Positions 25,313 through 34,603 of a stretch of 64,000 bases of DNA are shown piece by piece (position 1 is the stretch's first letter; every line of letters begins with the position of its first letter). The position numbers and the translations under genes were made by a program. The DNA comes from JAENVT01 sp963720775 (GTDB lineage: Bacteria; Actinomycetota; Acidimicrobiia; Acidimicrobiales; Ilumatobacteraceae): contig CAVRGR010000006.1 in NCBI GenBank assembly GCA_963720775.1, forward strand, positions 62,001 to 126,000, read 5' to 3'. The notes under the pieces are model-generated. The model was not told the DNA's origin, made no database searches, and saw nothing but the letters and a program-made list of their open reading frames with translations.

Positions 25313-25477
25313 AGCTGCGCGAAGACTGGCGGGTTCCTCGCACTGGCCGCCGCGAACGGCTGCCGGGCCACGACATCGGGCCGCCCAGGCCATTGGAGGT
25401 CGAGTGAAGGTCTGCGGCCAGCGGCGAGGTGACTCGGTAGCCTGTTGCGCAGCCGCAGGCAGGTCTGATGCGGCTCC

Positions 25478-25550
25478 GCTCCCGTAGCTCAGGGGATAGA
25501 GCATCGGTTTCCTAAACCGTGTGTCGTAGGTTCGAATCCTACCGGGAGCG
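25478..25550 (+). tRNA. tRNA-Arg (anticodon CCT)
   Basis: Complete cloverleaf: acceptor GCTCCCG/CGGGAGC, D-stem GCTC/GAGC, anticodon loop TTCCTAA giving CCT, T-stem GTAGG/CCTAC with TTCGAAT. CCA is not encoded. One T-T pair closes the anticodon stem. Confidence 0.95.
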
Positions 25551-25868
25551 CAAGAAATTGACCGTGAGCAGGGCATTCACGTCGTGTACAAGCGATCGCG
25601 GTCGAACCGTTAGCTGCGATTATCGACGATATCTTGGCGTGATTGGGAAGAGCAGGGGAAGGGGGACTTCGCGGGTCGGCGGATTGCGCAGGGCACTGCG
25701 CGGGCCCTCTGTGAGATTCAACGAGTCTGACGGACGTCTACCTCTGCTCCAGCCGTGGCCGCTCAGACCACGCCACTCATACAGAATTTCTTCCACGCTC
25801 CGTGTGAGGTTGGTCGAGAAGCGCTTGGCCGAATCTGGCTCCCTATCTGGTATTGGTGATCACCGCTA
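25551..25868. other. Intergenic stretch after tRNA-Arg, no recognisable gene
   Basis: 318 bp between the tRNA and the convergent dioxygenase gene. Open frames here are short and biased unlike genes. Composition is less GC-rich than the flanks. It marks the left edge of the catabolic block and could hold an old insertion junction, but I see no clear tRNA-end repeat. Confidence 0.5.
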
Positions 25869-26756
25869 TCAGCTGCGAATGAGGTTTGGTGAAGCCGCAA
25901 TGCCCATTCCTGTGATCCACTCCGGGACTGGTTCGTAGACCACTGTGTGCAGCGGCCCGTCGCCGGTGAAGGCAGCCGCGATCCAGGTGCGGACTTCGGC
26001 TCCTCCGGCGCCGGCGGGGACCAGCTCAGTCGCGGTCATCTGTGAGAGTTGCGTCCAGTCCGGTCCGGCGAGCCGGTTCAGGAATGTCTCGTCCCAGCTC
26101 GGGTTGATGGCTTCCGCGGCTCGCGCCAGGTTGTCGGTGATGAGCCGTTGCCGGTCGTGTTCTGAGAGGTCGCGGGCGCCGGGCACCAGGGATGGCGGTG
26201 CATGGGAGAGTCCGCCGGATCCAATGACCAGCACACGCTCGTTCTGTTGGGCGTCGCTGCGCAGATATTCCCGGACCGCCGTTCCTAACGCGGCGGTGCG
26301 GGCCGCGGTGGCTAGCGGCCGGTCGACACAATTGATGACGATCGGAATCAGAGGTACGGCCGACAGGGAGCCGAAGAGGTCTGAGGTTGATTGGCCGAAC
26401 CCGTGATCCAGGCGCAGGTGTCGGGCCAACGCGATGTCGATACCGCCGTCGGCCAAATGTCGTCCGAGCGCGATGGCGTCGTGCTGAGGGACGTCGTAGT
26501 CCTCTTGGGGGGTGCCCCAGTCGCCGTAGCCGCTAGCGGATTCGACGATGGTAAAACAGGGTGCGATGTCGGCTAGCGCTCGCATGTGATCCGGCCCGAA
26601 GTAGACGACGAGCGTCGGGTCGTATTCGGCGACAGCCTTCGCGACGTCGGCGAAACCGCGTCGAAAGCTGGCGCCATGGAGGTGGCTGGTGTCCTGTGCC
26701 ATCTGCGGGCTGTGGGACAGCGCCAACACCGCAATCTGGGGCGCGGTTGTCGTCAT
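25869..26756 (-). CDS. Extradiol ring-cleavage dioxygenase, MhpB-like
   Basis: 295 residues, LigB-superfamily class III extradiol dioxygenase close to MhpB (2,3-dihydroxyphenylpropionate 1,2-dioxygenase). Iron and active-site segments are visible: LALSHSPQM, YFGPDHMRAL, HLRLDHGFGQSTSD and GSGGLSHAPPS; the end PVPEWITGMGI matches MhpB. It opens a catechol-type ring meta to the hydroxyls. Last gene of a four-gene operon, overlapping the preceding dehydrogenase by ATGA. The exact substrate is inferred, not shown. Confidence 0.9.
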   Translation of the reverse strand: MTTTAPQIAVLALSHSPQMAQDTSHLHGASFRRGFADVAKAVAEYDPTLVVYFGPDHMRALADIAPCFTIVESASGYGDWGTPQEDYDVPQHDAIALGRHLADGGIDIALARHLRLDHGFGQSTSDLFGSLSAVPLIPIVINCVDRPLATAARTAALGTAVREYLRSDAQQNERVLVIGSGGLSHAPPSLVPGARDLSEHDRQRLITDNLARAAEAINPSWDETFLNRLAGPDWTQLSQMTATELVPAGAGGAEVRTWIAAAFTGDGPLHTVVYEPVPEWITGMGIAASPNLIRS

Positions 26757-28177
26757 GCGTGCTCCTCGGCGAGAGACGGAGACTTGAGATTTCGGCGCAG
26801 GGCATCAGGTAGCGCTTCATCCGGCATGTTCTGGAAGGTCACCGGTCGAAGGAATCTCCACACGGCCTGCGTGCCAACCGACGTTGACAGTGGCGCGGTC
26901 GTGGCGGGATAGGGGCCGCCGTGCTGCTGTGCGTCGGTGACAGAGAGACCAGTGGGCCAGTCATTCCACAGGATGCGACCCGCATGCTCGGCGAGTCGGG
27001 CGACAAGCTCAGCCTCCTCCGCGTCCGGCTGGTCGCCGCCGTGTACCGAGGCGGTGAGTTGACCTCGTAGCTGATCGATGACGTCCACGACCTGGTCCAG
27101 GTGTGTGTATTCAACCAGCAGCGCCGCGGGTCCGAACATCTCGAGGTCGACCAGGTCAGGATGCGCCTGGACCTCGGCGATGTTTGTGCGAAAGAGGATC
27201 GGCGCTGCGTCGCGGGCCGACAACTCACCGAGCGCGATGGCGGCTTGTGTGGCCATCTTCGAAGTGGTGCGGTGGAAGCCGTCCAGGATGTGGTCATTGA
27301 GCATCGGCGCCGACGACAGACTGGGGAGGTAGTCCAAGAATTCCTGTACGTCGGGGAGGAACACGACTCCGGGCTTGGTGCACATTTGTCCGACGCTCGC
27401 GGTGAGCGATGCGGCGAACCCGGTGGCGATGTCGGCGCGGCGCGTTGCCCAGCTTCGAGGGGTAATGACGACCGGGTTGGTACTGCCCATTTCCGCGTAG
27501 AAAGGAATGGGATCGGGTCGGGACATCGCGAGGTCGAACAGGGCTCGGCCCCCGCTTGTCGACCCGGTGAACGCGACGGCCCGGATGCGAGGATCCAGCA
27601 CGGCAAATCGGCCGTTGTCCTCGCCTTCGATCATGCCGAACACCCCGTCCGGTGCGCCCGTCTCGGTGAGTGCCTCTGCGACGAGTCGGTAGGACGCGCG
27701 TGACAGATCGGGGTGGCCGGGATGGGCTTTGATAAGCACCGGGCAGCCGGCGGTCAATGCGCTGACCATGTCGCCGCCGGCGACACCGAACGCGAAGGGA
27801 AAGTTGCTGGCCGTGAAGACCAGCACCGGTCCGATCGGGATGAAGGTCCGGCGCAGGTCAGGCCGCGCGCCCATCGGCCAGTCGGCGTCGGCCGGATCGA
27901 TGAAGACGCTGCTGAACGATCCGGTGCTGAGTCGGTCGGCGAACAGCCGGGCTTGAAAGGTGGTGCGGCGCAGCTCGTTCACCAGCCGGGCGTCGGTCAG
28001 GTGGGTCTCGGCCCGCGCGATGGCGATCAGCTCGGCGCCCCCGCGGTCCAGACTGTCAGCCACGTGCCGCAACCAGCCTTCGCGAGTCGCTGCCGCAGAG
28101 CGAGCCGTCGGTCGTGCGGCCCGCGCCACGGCCTCGAGTGCGTTCTCGAGAACCGTTGATGATCTTGTCGCGGTCAG
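26753..28177 (-). CDS. NAD(P)-dependent aldehyde dehydrogenase
   Basis: About 474 residues of the ketoglutarate-semialdehyde/AldH-like branch. Nucleophile Cys in SVGQMCTKPG, general-base Glu in YAEMGSTNP, cofactor segment VLVFTASNFPFAF, and VAFTGSTSGGRALFD. The start is uncertain: family similarity begins near VLENALEAV; a CTG at 28177 would overlap the hydrolase stop by 4 bp, like every other junction in this operon, while GTG 28129 is the next alternative. Upstream in-frame sequence overlaps the hydrolase gene and is not coding. It probably oxidises an aldehyde formed after ring cleavage. Confidence 0.82.
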   Translation of the reverse strand: MTATRSSTVLENALEAVARAARPTARSAAATREGWLRHVADSLDRGGAELIAIARAETHLTDARLVNELRRTTFQARLFADRLSTGSFSSVFIDPADADWPMGARPDLRRTFIPIGPVLVFTASNFPFAFGVAGGDMVSALTAGCPVLIKAHPGHPDLSRASYRLVAEALTETGAPDGVFGMIEGEDNGRFAVLDPRIRAVAFTGSTSGGRALFDLAMSRPDPIPFYAEMGSTNPVVITPRSWATRRADIATGFAASLTASVGQMCTKPGVVFLPDVQEFLDYLPSLSSAPMLNDHILDGFHRTTSKMATQAAIALGELSARDAAPILFRTNIAEVQAHPDLVDLEMFGPAALLVEYTHLDQVVDVIDQLRGQLTASVHGGDQPDAEEAELVARLAEHAGRILWNDWPTGLSVTDAQQHGGPYPATTAPLSTSVGTQAVWRFLRPVTFQNMPDEALPDALRRNLKSPSLAEEHA

Positions 28178-28968
28178 GGCAGCCGCCCGAGGAAACCGGT
28201 GATCAATGGGTTCACCGTGGCCGCCCTCTCCAACTGAAACCAGTGACCGGTTCCGGCGAGGATGTGTAGGTCGGCATGCGGCATCAGGTCGGCGAGCTTC
28301 GCCCCGTCGGTGAACGGGACGATGCGATCTTCGCGACCGTGCATCAGAAGGGACGGGATCCTCAGCCGCGCGATGTCGTGCGTCGCCGGGCCAGGCGCGC
28401 CGGCAAGACCCTTGAACACGCGCTGCATTGCTTCGTGCGCGCCCGGGCGAGCGCTGGCGAGGAAGCGTTCCCGTACGACTTCCGGCGTGACGAGCGCCTG
28501 GTCTGTCACGAAGCATTCGCGCAGCAGATGTTCCATGCCTGCCAGGCTCGGTGTGTAGTTGCGCAGCAACGCCTGGGCTGGCGTGGTGGTCTGCGTCATG
28601 CGAGTGCTGAAAAGTACCAGCCCCCGGATGCGCTCGGAACGGGAAACGGCCATCGTCAGCGCGATCCGAGCGCCCATCGAGTTACCCACGAGAACGACCT
28701 GCGAGATATCTCGCTCGTCGAGGAGCTGCCAGGCTTGTCGTGCCCACAATCCAGGGCCGTACTCGAGGGTCGGGCTCAGAGGGCTGTTGCCGAATCCGAG
28801 CAGGTCCGGCGCCAGTACGCGGTAGTCCTGGAGTGCTGGAATCAGTTGGGAGAAGTTCGCCTGGGCGGTGGTTCCGGGGGCCGTTCCGTGCAGCAGCAGC
28901 ACCGGTGGACCGTCGCCGACGTCGAGGAGTGGCGCCTCGGGCAGCCTCTGGTGAGCGAGCGAGGTCAT
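28174..28968 (-). CDS. Alpha/beta hydrolase, meta-cleavage product hydrolase type
   Basis: 264 residues. Oxyanion strand LLLHGTAPG, nucleophile Ser97 in GNSMG, Asp in HGREDRIVP, His in GTGHWFQLE. The GNSMG nucleophile elbow and gene order beside an MhpB-like dioxygenase point to an MhpC/BphD-type C-C bond hydrolase. It starts within the stop of the upstream epimerase-like gene (ATGA). Confidence 0.88.
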   Translation of the reverse strand: MTSLAHQRLPEAPLLDVGDGPPVLLLHGTAPGTTAQANFSQLIPALQDYRVLAPDLLGFGNSPLSPTLEYGPGLWARQAWQLLDERDISQVVLVGNSMGARIALTMAVSRSERIRGLVLFSTRMTQTTTPAQALLRNYTPSLAGMEHLLRECFVTDQALVTPEVVRERFLASARPGAHEAMQRVFKGLAGAPGPATHDIARLRIPSLLMHGREDRIVPFTDGAKLADLMPHADLHILAGTGHWFQLERAATVNPLITGFLGRLP

Positions 28969-29948
28969 TGGGAGATCTCATGCTGCGAGAGGCGGTTCAT
29001 GACGCGCTGCTCGGCAGGGGTTCGGGTCCACTGGCGGCGGTCTGGGTGGTCGTTGAGATAGTGGAGCGCCTCAGCGATCATGTCGTGCAGAGGTAGGTAG
29101 GGCTCGAGAAGCCCGGCTTCGCGGGCGGCGCTGGTGTCGGCGATGGTGTTCTCATTGCTGAAGGGGAAGACGCAGTCGATGCCGTTGAAGACGTCGAGGT
29201 CTTCTCCGGTCGGTCCACCGCCGACAAGTCGAACTCGAGGTGTCACGGCGGCGACCTCGGCGCATACATCGACGAATCCCTCGAGTGAGGTGTTGCAGCG
29301 TCGCGATGCGACGTTGAAGGGGCGAAAGCCGTCGCCGTCGAGGTCGAGCGCACGCGCGAGCGCTTGGGCGGCGTGGTGGATCCAGACGTACTGATGGATG
29401 GCTTGACCGTCTCCAGGGAGAAGGATCTCCTCTCCGTCGAGGAGCCGGTTGAGGACGAATTCTTCTCGGGCGATGAAGTTTCCAGGGCCCAGGACCAACG
29501 GGAATCTCACCGCGATGGTGCTCAAGGGCGCCGGACGGTGTTCGCGCAGGGCGAGTTCGCAGCCGATCTTTTCGGTTGCGTACGCGCCCCACAACGGGTG
29601 AGGACCATAGGGTGTGTCCTCGGGCCACGGCAGCAGTGGAGAGGGCCGATACACGTTGACGGTAGACACGTGCACGAAGCGGGCCACGGCAGGCACGACA
29701 TCGAGAAGTGACGTTGTCTGTGCCCGGGTATAGGCAGACATGTCGAGTATGGCGTCGACGTCGAGCGCTGCGATGCGCTCCAAGTCCGATGGGTTCGTCC
29801 GGTCACCGATGAGGTGCATCACGGGTCGTTGCCACTGCGGAGTTCTGCTGCCTCGATGGAACACGATCACCTCGTGATCAGCACGTAGCAGCGCCGCGAC
29901 CGTCGATACGCCGAGGAAGCGTGTTCCTCCCATGACTAGCGTGCGCAC
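28965..29948 (-). CDS. NAD-dependent epimerase/dehydratase-family (extended SDR) protein
   Basis: 327 residues. Nucleotide motif MGGTRFLG (6-13) and catalytic YATEK with an upstream HVSTVNVY. It resembles atypical extended SDRs also related to isoflavone reductases. GTG start at 29948 with AAGGGA upstream. First gene of the meta-cleavage operon; its step (for example a ketone, lactone or side-chain reduction) is not identifiable. Confidence 0.82.
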   Translation of the reverse strand: MRTLVMGGTRFLGVSTVAALLRADHEVIVFHRGSRTPQWQRPVMHLIGDRTNPSDLERIAALDVDAILDMSAYTRAQTTSLLDVVPAVARFVHVSTVNVYRPSPLLPWPEDTPYGPHPLWGAYATEKIGCELALREHRPAPLSTIAVRFPLVLGPGNFIAREEFVLNRLLDGEEILLPGDGQAIHQYVWIHHAAQALARALDLDGDGFRPFNVASRRCNTSLEGFVDVCAEVAAVTPRVRLVGGGPTGEDLDVFNGIDCVFPFSNENTIADTSAAREAGLLEPYLPLHDMIAEALHYLNDHPDRRQWTRTPAEQRVMNRLSQHEISQ

Positions 29949-29970
29949 GCGACGTCCCTTCCCCGGAGGT

Positions 29971-29995
29971 GTTGACTCGATGACGCTCAGTCAAC
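29971..29995. promoter_or_regulatory. Operator-like inverted repeat upstream of meta-cleavage operon
   Basis: GTTGACT-N11-AGTCAAC: perfect 7-bp arms, with the spacing of a dimeric regulator site, 23 bp upstream of the operon's GTG start. Its sequence differs from the LysR-type boxes nearby, so another regulator may act here. Confidence 0.5.
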
Positions 29996-30052
29996 CTCTG
30001 CGCAGAGCTGGCGTCCAATATCAGGAAGGTGCGTCTTGATAGCGGGAGGTTC

Positions 30053-30946
30053 TTACGGGACGTGTGTCGTGTGCGCTCGACAGTGCGCTTCGAAGGCGTC
30101 CAACAGTGGTGAGCGGCGGCTGGGATTCCACGCGACACCGAAGTCGCCGGTCAGTGCGGGACGGGTGAATCGTCGCAGTACGACGCCGCGGGGACGAAGC
30201 TTGTGCGCCCGATGGGTGTCCATGATGCACAGCCCGATGCCCTGCGCGACGGCAGCGAGAAGGTGCTCGGGGTCCGGTTCGACCGCGACCAGCGTTGGAC
30301 GCTCGTCGCCCCACACGGTCAGTTGGATCTGGTCGTAGTATCCGGGCGCTTGCTCGCGGCCCCACGAGACGATGTCCGCGCCGCGCATGTCGGTGAAGCG
30401 GAGCGTGCGGCGTGCCGCCAGCGGGTGCGAGGCGGGTAGGGCGACGACGAGTTCGGTGGCACCTAACGCCAATACCTGGAGGTCGTCCGAGTTGACCAGT
30501 GGCAGTCGTAGGAATGCCGCGTCCGCTTCACCGCTTCGCAGCATCGCGATGTTCCGAGACGTCCACGCACTCTCGACAGAGATCTCGGCCTCGGGGTAGT
30601 TGTGCTTGAACGTGCGCACGAGTTCGTCGGGGAGCCCGTCGACGAGCGACCGGCTGTGCACGATTCGCAACAGGCCGGTTCGGCCGGCAGCAGCGGCGCG
30701 GACACGATCGGTGACGCGGTTGACTTCCTGGAGCAGCGAGGTTCCCTCATCCAGCAGCACCCGCCCGGCCTGGGTGAGCGTGACGCCGCCGGTGCTGCGT
30801 TCGAGTAAGGTCGCCCCGACTTCGCGCTCGAGCACCTTGATTTGCTGAGATAGTCCAGGTTGAGCGATGTAGAGCCTCTCGGCGGCACGCCGAAAGTGCA
30901 GCTCTTCAGCCAGCACCACGAAGTAGTTCAACCGGCGCAGGTCCAC
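30053..30946 (-). CDS. LysR-family transcriptional regulator
   Basis: 297 residues. Winged-helix N-terminus (MDLRRLNYFVVLAEELHFRR, IAQPGLSQQIKVLE) and a periplasmic-binding-like effector domain. GTG start at 30946. TATCGT on the minus strand (30958-30953) ends six bases before it, suggesting a leaderless message, and a LysR-type box overlaps that -10. It sits between two catabolic groups and likely controls one or both in response to an aromatic intermediate. Confidence 0.9.
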   Translation of the reverse strand: MDLRRLNYFVVLAEELHFRRAAERLYIAQPGLSQQIKVLEREVGATLLERSTGGVTLTQAGRVLLDEGTSLLQEVNRVTDRVRAAAAGRTGLLRIVHSRSLVDGLPDELVRTFKHNYPEAEISVESAWTSRNIAMLRSGEADAAFLRLPLVNSDDLQVLALGATELVVALPASHPLAARRTLRFTDMRGADIVSWGREQAPGYYDQIQLTVWGDERPTLVAVEPDPEHLLAAVAQGIGLCIMDTHRAHKLRPRGVVLRRFTRPALTGDFGVAWNPSRRSPLLDAFEAHCRAHTTHVP

Positions 30947-30952
30947 ACGCTA

Positions 30953-30975
30953 ACGATAACGACTGCTTCTCAACA
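30953..30975. promoter_or_regulatory. LysR-type box A, overlapping lysR -10
   Basis: GATAA-N5-GCTTCTCAACA at 30955-30975, overlapping the predicted -10 of the LysR gene (30953-30958). Nearly the same half-sites recur at 32746-32766. The position implies negative autoregulation. Confidence 0.5.
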
Positions 30976-31038
30976 AATCATCCCCGCAGCGGTGGGACGA
31001 TGCGGTGCGCGAGGCGTTGACCTCGCCGGCCGCGGTGC

Positions 31039-31638
31039 TCAGTGCGCTAGTGCCGTGATCGTTTCGTCGAGGGTGACGACGTCGCCGATCAGTCCGAGTG
31101 ACGCCAGGCTTGCCTCGTGCGCTTCGCGGGTGGCGGCCGCGCAGGCGTCGGAGACGATGAGGGTTCGGTAGCCGAGGTCGCTTGCTTGTCGGGCGGTTCC
31201 CTCGAGTGAGACGTTGGTCGCGACTCCGCAGAAAACGACAGTGTCGATTCCACGTGAGTTCAGCTCTGCGTCGAGGTTGCTGGCACTGAAACCTCCGATT
31301 CGTTTGTGGGTGATGACGATGTCGCTGGCCTCGGGCTTCAGGTCATCGACGATCGCGGCGAGTGGGGTGCCCTCCTTCAGCGAGCCGGCTTGGAGGGTCA
31401 TGGCGAGCATCGGAGAGTTGGGGTTCATGTCGCCGTAGTCCGGTGCCCACGCCACACGGGTGTAGACCACCGCCGCTCCCGCCGCCCGGGCCGCGTCAAT
31501 GAGGCGCTTCACCTGCGCGATCGTGTTCGCCTCAGAGACCCGGGCGGCGAAGATCGGCCCGAGCGCGCCATCAGGTGTGATGATGTCTCCTTGCATGTGG
31601 ACGGCGATGACGGCGGTCGTCTGCGGGTCGAGATTCAT
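31039..31638 (-). CDS. Isochorismatase-family cysteine hydrolase
   Basis: 199 residues. Nucleophile Cys in VVFCGVATNVSLEG and Lys in ITHKRIGGF are conserved. The position of the catalytic Asp (usually DMQ) reads AVHMQGDI, so it is His; activity may be altered. Such enzymes hydrolyse amides, N-carbamoyl or vinyl-ether bonds. ATG 31638 is chosen; longer upstream frames are not family-like. It lies upstream of, and on the same strand as, the LysR gene. Confidence 0.82.
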   Translation of the reverse strand: MNLDPQTTAVIAVHMQGDIITPDGALGPIFAARVSEANTIAQVKRLIDAARAAGAAVVYTRVAWAPDYGDMNPNSPMLAMTLQAGSLKEGTPLAAIVDDLKPEASDIVITHKRIGGFSASNLDAELNSRGIDTVVFCGVATNVSLEGTARQASDLGYRTLIVSDACAAATREAHEASLASLGLIGDVVTLDETITALAH

Positions 31639-31841
31639 GGGTGCTCCTCGGCTGTCACGATTATTTCGTTTGGACGGGTTGATTGACGGTGCGATGCGGC
31701 GTTTCGACTCGCGGTTCCCTCGGATGCGTCGGCGGCCAAATCGATCGCCTGCACGAGGCGAGCCCATGGCGGCGCCCAACGATGACGTCCGCCGCCAGCC
31801 ACAGCGATTCCGGTCGGCCGACAGAGGCCGGGCGACGGAGT

Positions 31842-32417
31842 TCAGCGGGCGCGCAAGGCCTTGTGACTGCTGCCTCTCGCCTTCCACTGGTGGCGGCCGA
31901 AGGCGTCGCTGAAACTTGTCAACTGCAGGAAGTACACGGCGTGCCAGACGAACGTGCCAATGATGATCTTTGAACCAAGGTGCGAGCTGAACGTACCCGG
32001 ATGGAATTCGGGGAAGTTCGCAGGTGTCCACCACGCCAGGGCGACGACGGACAGAATGACGCCCAAGCCCTGGCCAGCGACGAAGTTCCCAAACCGAGAG
32101 GACGGGAGCGGAATAAGTGGTCGGATGAGGTAAAGGAACGCCAGCCCGAAGATCGTGCCATTGATGGAGCACGCGAGGTATCCGAGTAAGTACTGTGTCG
32201 TATCGTTCGCCTTCGGTGCGATGAGGAAGCCGCTAAACCGCGACCAGTCGATCTTGCCGAGACCGATCATCCGGTACCAAAAGCCACTGATCAGCGCAAA
32301 CTGGATGCCGAAAAACGACGCGAGCACGGCGCGGGGAAGCGGGTGTGAGGTGCCGTCCTGAGTGTCGGTGATTGGCGCCTCGACAATTACTTGCAGCGGG
32401 TCGCTCAATTGCGTCAT
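31842..32417 (-). CDS. Unidentified membrane protein
   Basis: 191 residues, about four membrane helices (AVLASFFGIQFALISGFWY, YLLGYLACSINGTIFGLAFL, GQGLGVILSVVALAWW, IIIGTFVWHAVYFLQL). GGAGAG precedes ATG 32417. Family not recognised. Divergent from the ThDP enzyme across a promoter region with two LysR-type boxes, so probably part of the same regulon; transport or association with an enzyme complex is possible. Confidence 0.65.
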   Translation of the reverse strand: MTQLSDPLQVIVEAPITDTQDGTSHPLPRAVLASFFGIQFALISGFWYRMIGLGKIDWSRFSGFLIAPKANDTTQYLLGYLACSINGTIFGLAFLYLIRPLIPLPSSRFGNFVAGQGLGVILSVVALAWWTPANFPEFHPGTFSSHLGSKIIIGTFVWHAVYFLQLTSFSDAFGRHQWKARGSSHKALRAR

Positions 32418-32850
32418 GGAGTCTCTCCGTTCTGTTTGTTCTCGAGATCGCGAGCTCAGACTCATCCGATGTCGCGTTCTTCGGACCGGGCATGGTCCTG
32501 TTGGTATGCCATCGCACCGAGACAACGTCACGGGCGGACGCCCGGCGAAATACCCCAGCTATCGCTACCTGACGAGTGGGCGTGCGAAACGTACGGCCGT
32601 CACGCTCAGCCGTCCATTACCGGCTGCTCCTTGGTTGATAAGCAACGCTTATGACGCCCAGGGTCCGGTCGATTCCGAGGCTGGCGCGTCACAGCGGTAT
32701 GCGCTGACGGTGATCACCTTGATCGAACGCTGTCAACGACGGGACGATAAACCGAGCTTCTCAACACTGCAGTCCGGCGTATTGGACGAATCGCTTTGAC
32801 GGGACGCATCCTTGGCAGTTCACGCTAGACCTGCTGTTGAGGAGTTCACC
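32418..32850. promoter_or_regulatory. Divergent promoter region with LysR-type boxes B and C
   Basis: No gene. Box B (32637-32652) contains ATAAGC-AAC-GCTTAT, a perfect T-N11-A type palindrome. Box C (32746-32766) is GATAA-N5-GCTTCTCAACA, nearly repeating box A at the LysR gene. The region separates the minus-strand membrane protein from the plus-strand ThDP enzyme and is likely activated by the nearby LysR protein. Confidence 0.6.
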
Positions 32851-34549
32851 ATGCCCGCACGCACCGTGGCCGACGCTCTGGCAGAGGCCCTCAAGCGCCA
32901 CGGGGTCACTGACATCTTCGGTCAGAGTCTGCCCTCAGCACTCTTCCTTGCAACACCCAAGGTCGGCATCCGCCAAGTGGCCTACCGGACAGAGAACGCG
33001 GCCGGCGCAATGGCGGACGGCTTCGCTCGGGTGTCCGGGCGAGTCGGGGTGGTCGCTGCCCAGAACGGACCCGCAGCCACCCTGCTTGTCCCGCCGCTCG
33101 CCGAGGCCCTGAAGGCGTCCATCCCGATCCTGGCTCTTGTGCAGGAAGTTCCGATCGCCAACCGCGATCGCAATGCATTTCAGGAGTACGACCACCACGC
33201 GTTGTTCGCGCCCTGCACCAAGTGGGTGCGAACGTTGGAGGATCCCGGCCGCGTCGATGACTACCTCGACATGGCGCTGGCGGTCGCGTGCTCCGGTCGA
33301 CCGGGACCGGTCGCCTTACTGCTCCCGCGCGATGTCCTCAATCTCCCGGCTGGTCGGCTCTCCTCCCGCCACAGCGACCTGGGGCACTTCCCGTTGGACC
33401 GCACCAGACCAACCGACTCCGCGATCAACGCGGCCGCGAGTGTCATCGCCACCGCCCGCCGCCCGCTTCTCATCGCCGGCGGCGGGGTGCACGTGTCTGG
33501 CGCCGCGGACGCGATCGGAGCGCTCCAGGAACGCGTGTCGCTACCGGTTGGGACCACGACCATGGGGAAGGGGGCGGTCGATGAGCTGCACCCACTGTCG
33601 CTCGGCATCGTCAGCAATTACATGGGGCGTAGCTCAGCTGCCCACTTCGTCAGGGATATGGTCGGTGACGCCGACGTCCTCATCTTCGTCGGCACCCGAA
33701 CCAACGAGAATGGCACTGACGCGTGGCGTGTGTTCCCGAAAGATGCCAGCGTCATCCATGTCGACGTCGACGCCGCCGAGATCGGCCGAAACTACGAAGC
33801 AGCGGTGCGGCTCGTCGGAGACGCACGCGCCACGTGCGAGGCGCTCCTGGTCGCGCTCGAGGATCGAGATCTCGCCGCGCGTGCTCAGGCTCGCCCCGCT
33901 GTCGAGGCTTCTATCGCTGAGGCGAGAGCCTTGCACAAGGCCGCGGTGGACGAACTCGTCTGCAGCGACGACGTCCCCATACGCCCGGAGCGGGTTGCCG
34001 CCGAGTTGGACGCTGCTCTTGCTGGACGTGACGCGATCGTCGTCGCCGACGCGAGCTACTCGACGATCTGGATGGGCAACTACCTCCGGGCGCGCCGGGT
34101 CGGGCAGCGGTTCCTGTCGCCGCGGGGGCTCGCCGGCTTGGGCTGGGGGGTTCCGCTGGCACTTGGCGCCAAGGTTGCGCGGCCCGATGCGGCGGTGGTT
34201 GCACTCGTTGGAGATGGTGGGTTCGGACACGTGTGGTCGGAGCTCGAGACCGCAGTACCGCGAAGAACTCCCGATCGTGATCGTGCTGCTCGATAACGGC
34301 ATTCTCGGGTTTCAGAAGCACGTCGAGCTGGTTCAGTTCGGCGCGCACACATCCGCTGTCGACTTCGCTCCTGTGGACCACGCCGCGATCGCCCGAGCCT
34401 GCGGGGCCGAAGCCGTCACCGTTGAGGATCCCAGCCAGCTCGCAGTCGTGCTCGCGAAGGCTCTCGACAGTGGTCTGACGTGGCTCGTTGAGGTTCGCTG
34501 CTCCCCCGACGCGCGTCCGCCCATCACCGCTTGGGACTCAACGAACTGA
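32851..34549 (+). pseudogene. ThDP-dependent enzyme (acetolactate synthase/decarboxylase type), one frameshift
   Basis: About 565 residues when repaired. N-terminal domain with YRTENAAGAMADGFAR (activating Glu) and GRPGPVALLLPRDV; C-terminal ThDP/Mg motif VALVGDGGFGHVWSELETAV continuing in another frame as REELPIVIVLLDN and GILGFQ. One extra C near 34250 (gtaccgcg for gtacgcg) explains the break. GAGGAG precedes ATG 32851. Family members decarboxylate or ligate 2-oxo acids (benzoylformate decarboxylase, benzaldehyde lyase and similar). It heads a two-gene unit with the LLM oxidoreductase. Probably functional if the shift is an error. Confidence 0.8.
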
Positions 34550-34603
34550 ATTCCGCCCGGACGTCGACGTCCGAGCGGACTGGCATCTACGAAGGAGTGG
34601 GTC

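Noticed and set aside
25295..25576. 93-residue minus-strand ORF containing GRIRTYDTRFRKPM
   Set aside because: It is the antisense reading of the tRNA-Arg gene, a well-known spurious peptide.
28178..28516. N-terminal extension of the aldehyde dehydrogenase
   Set aside because: Arg-rich, no family similarity, and overlaps the alpha/beta hydrolase coding frame.
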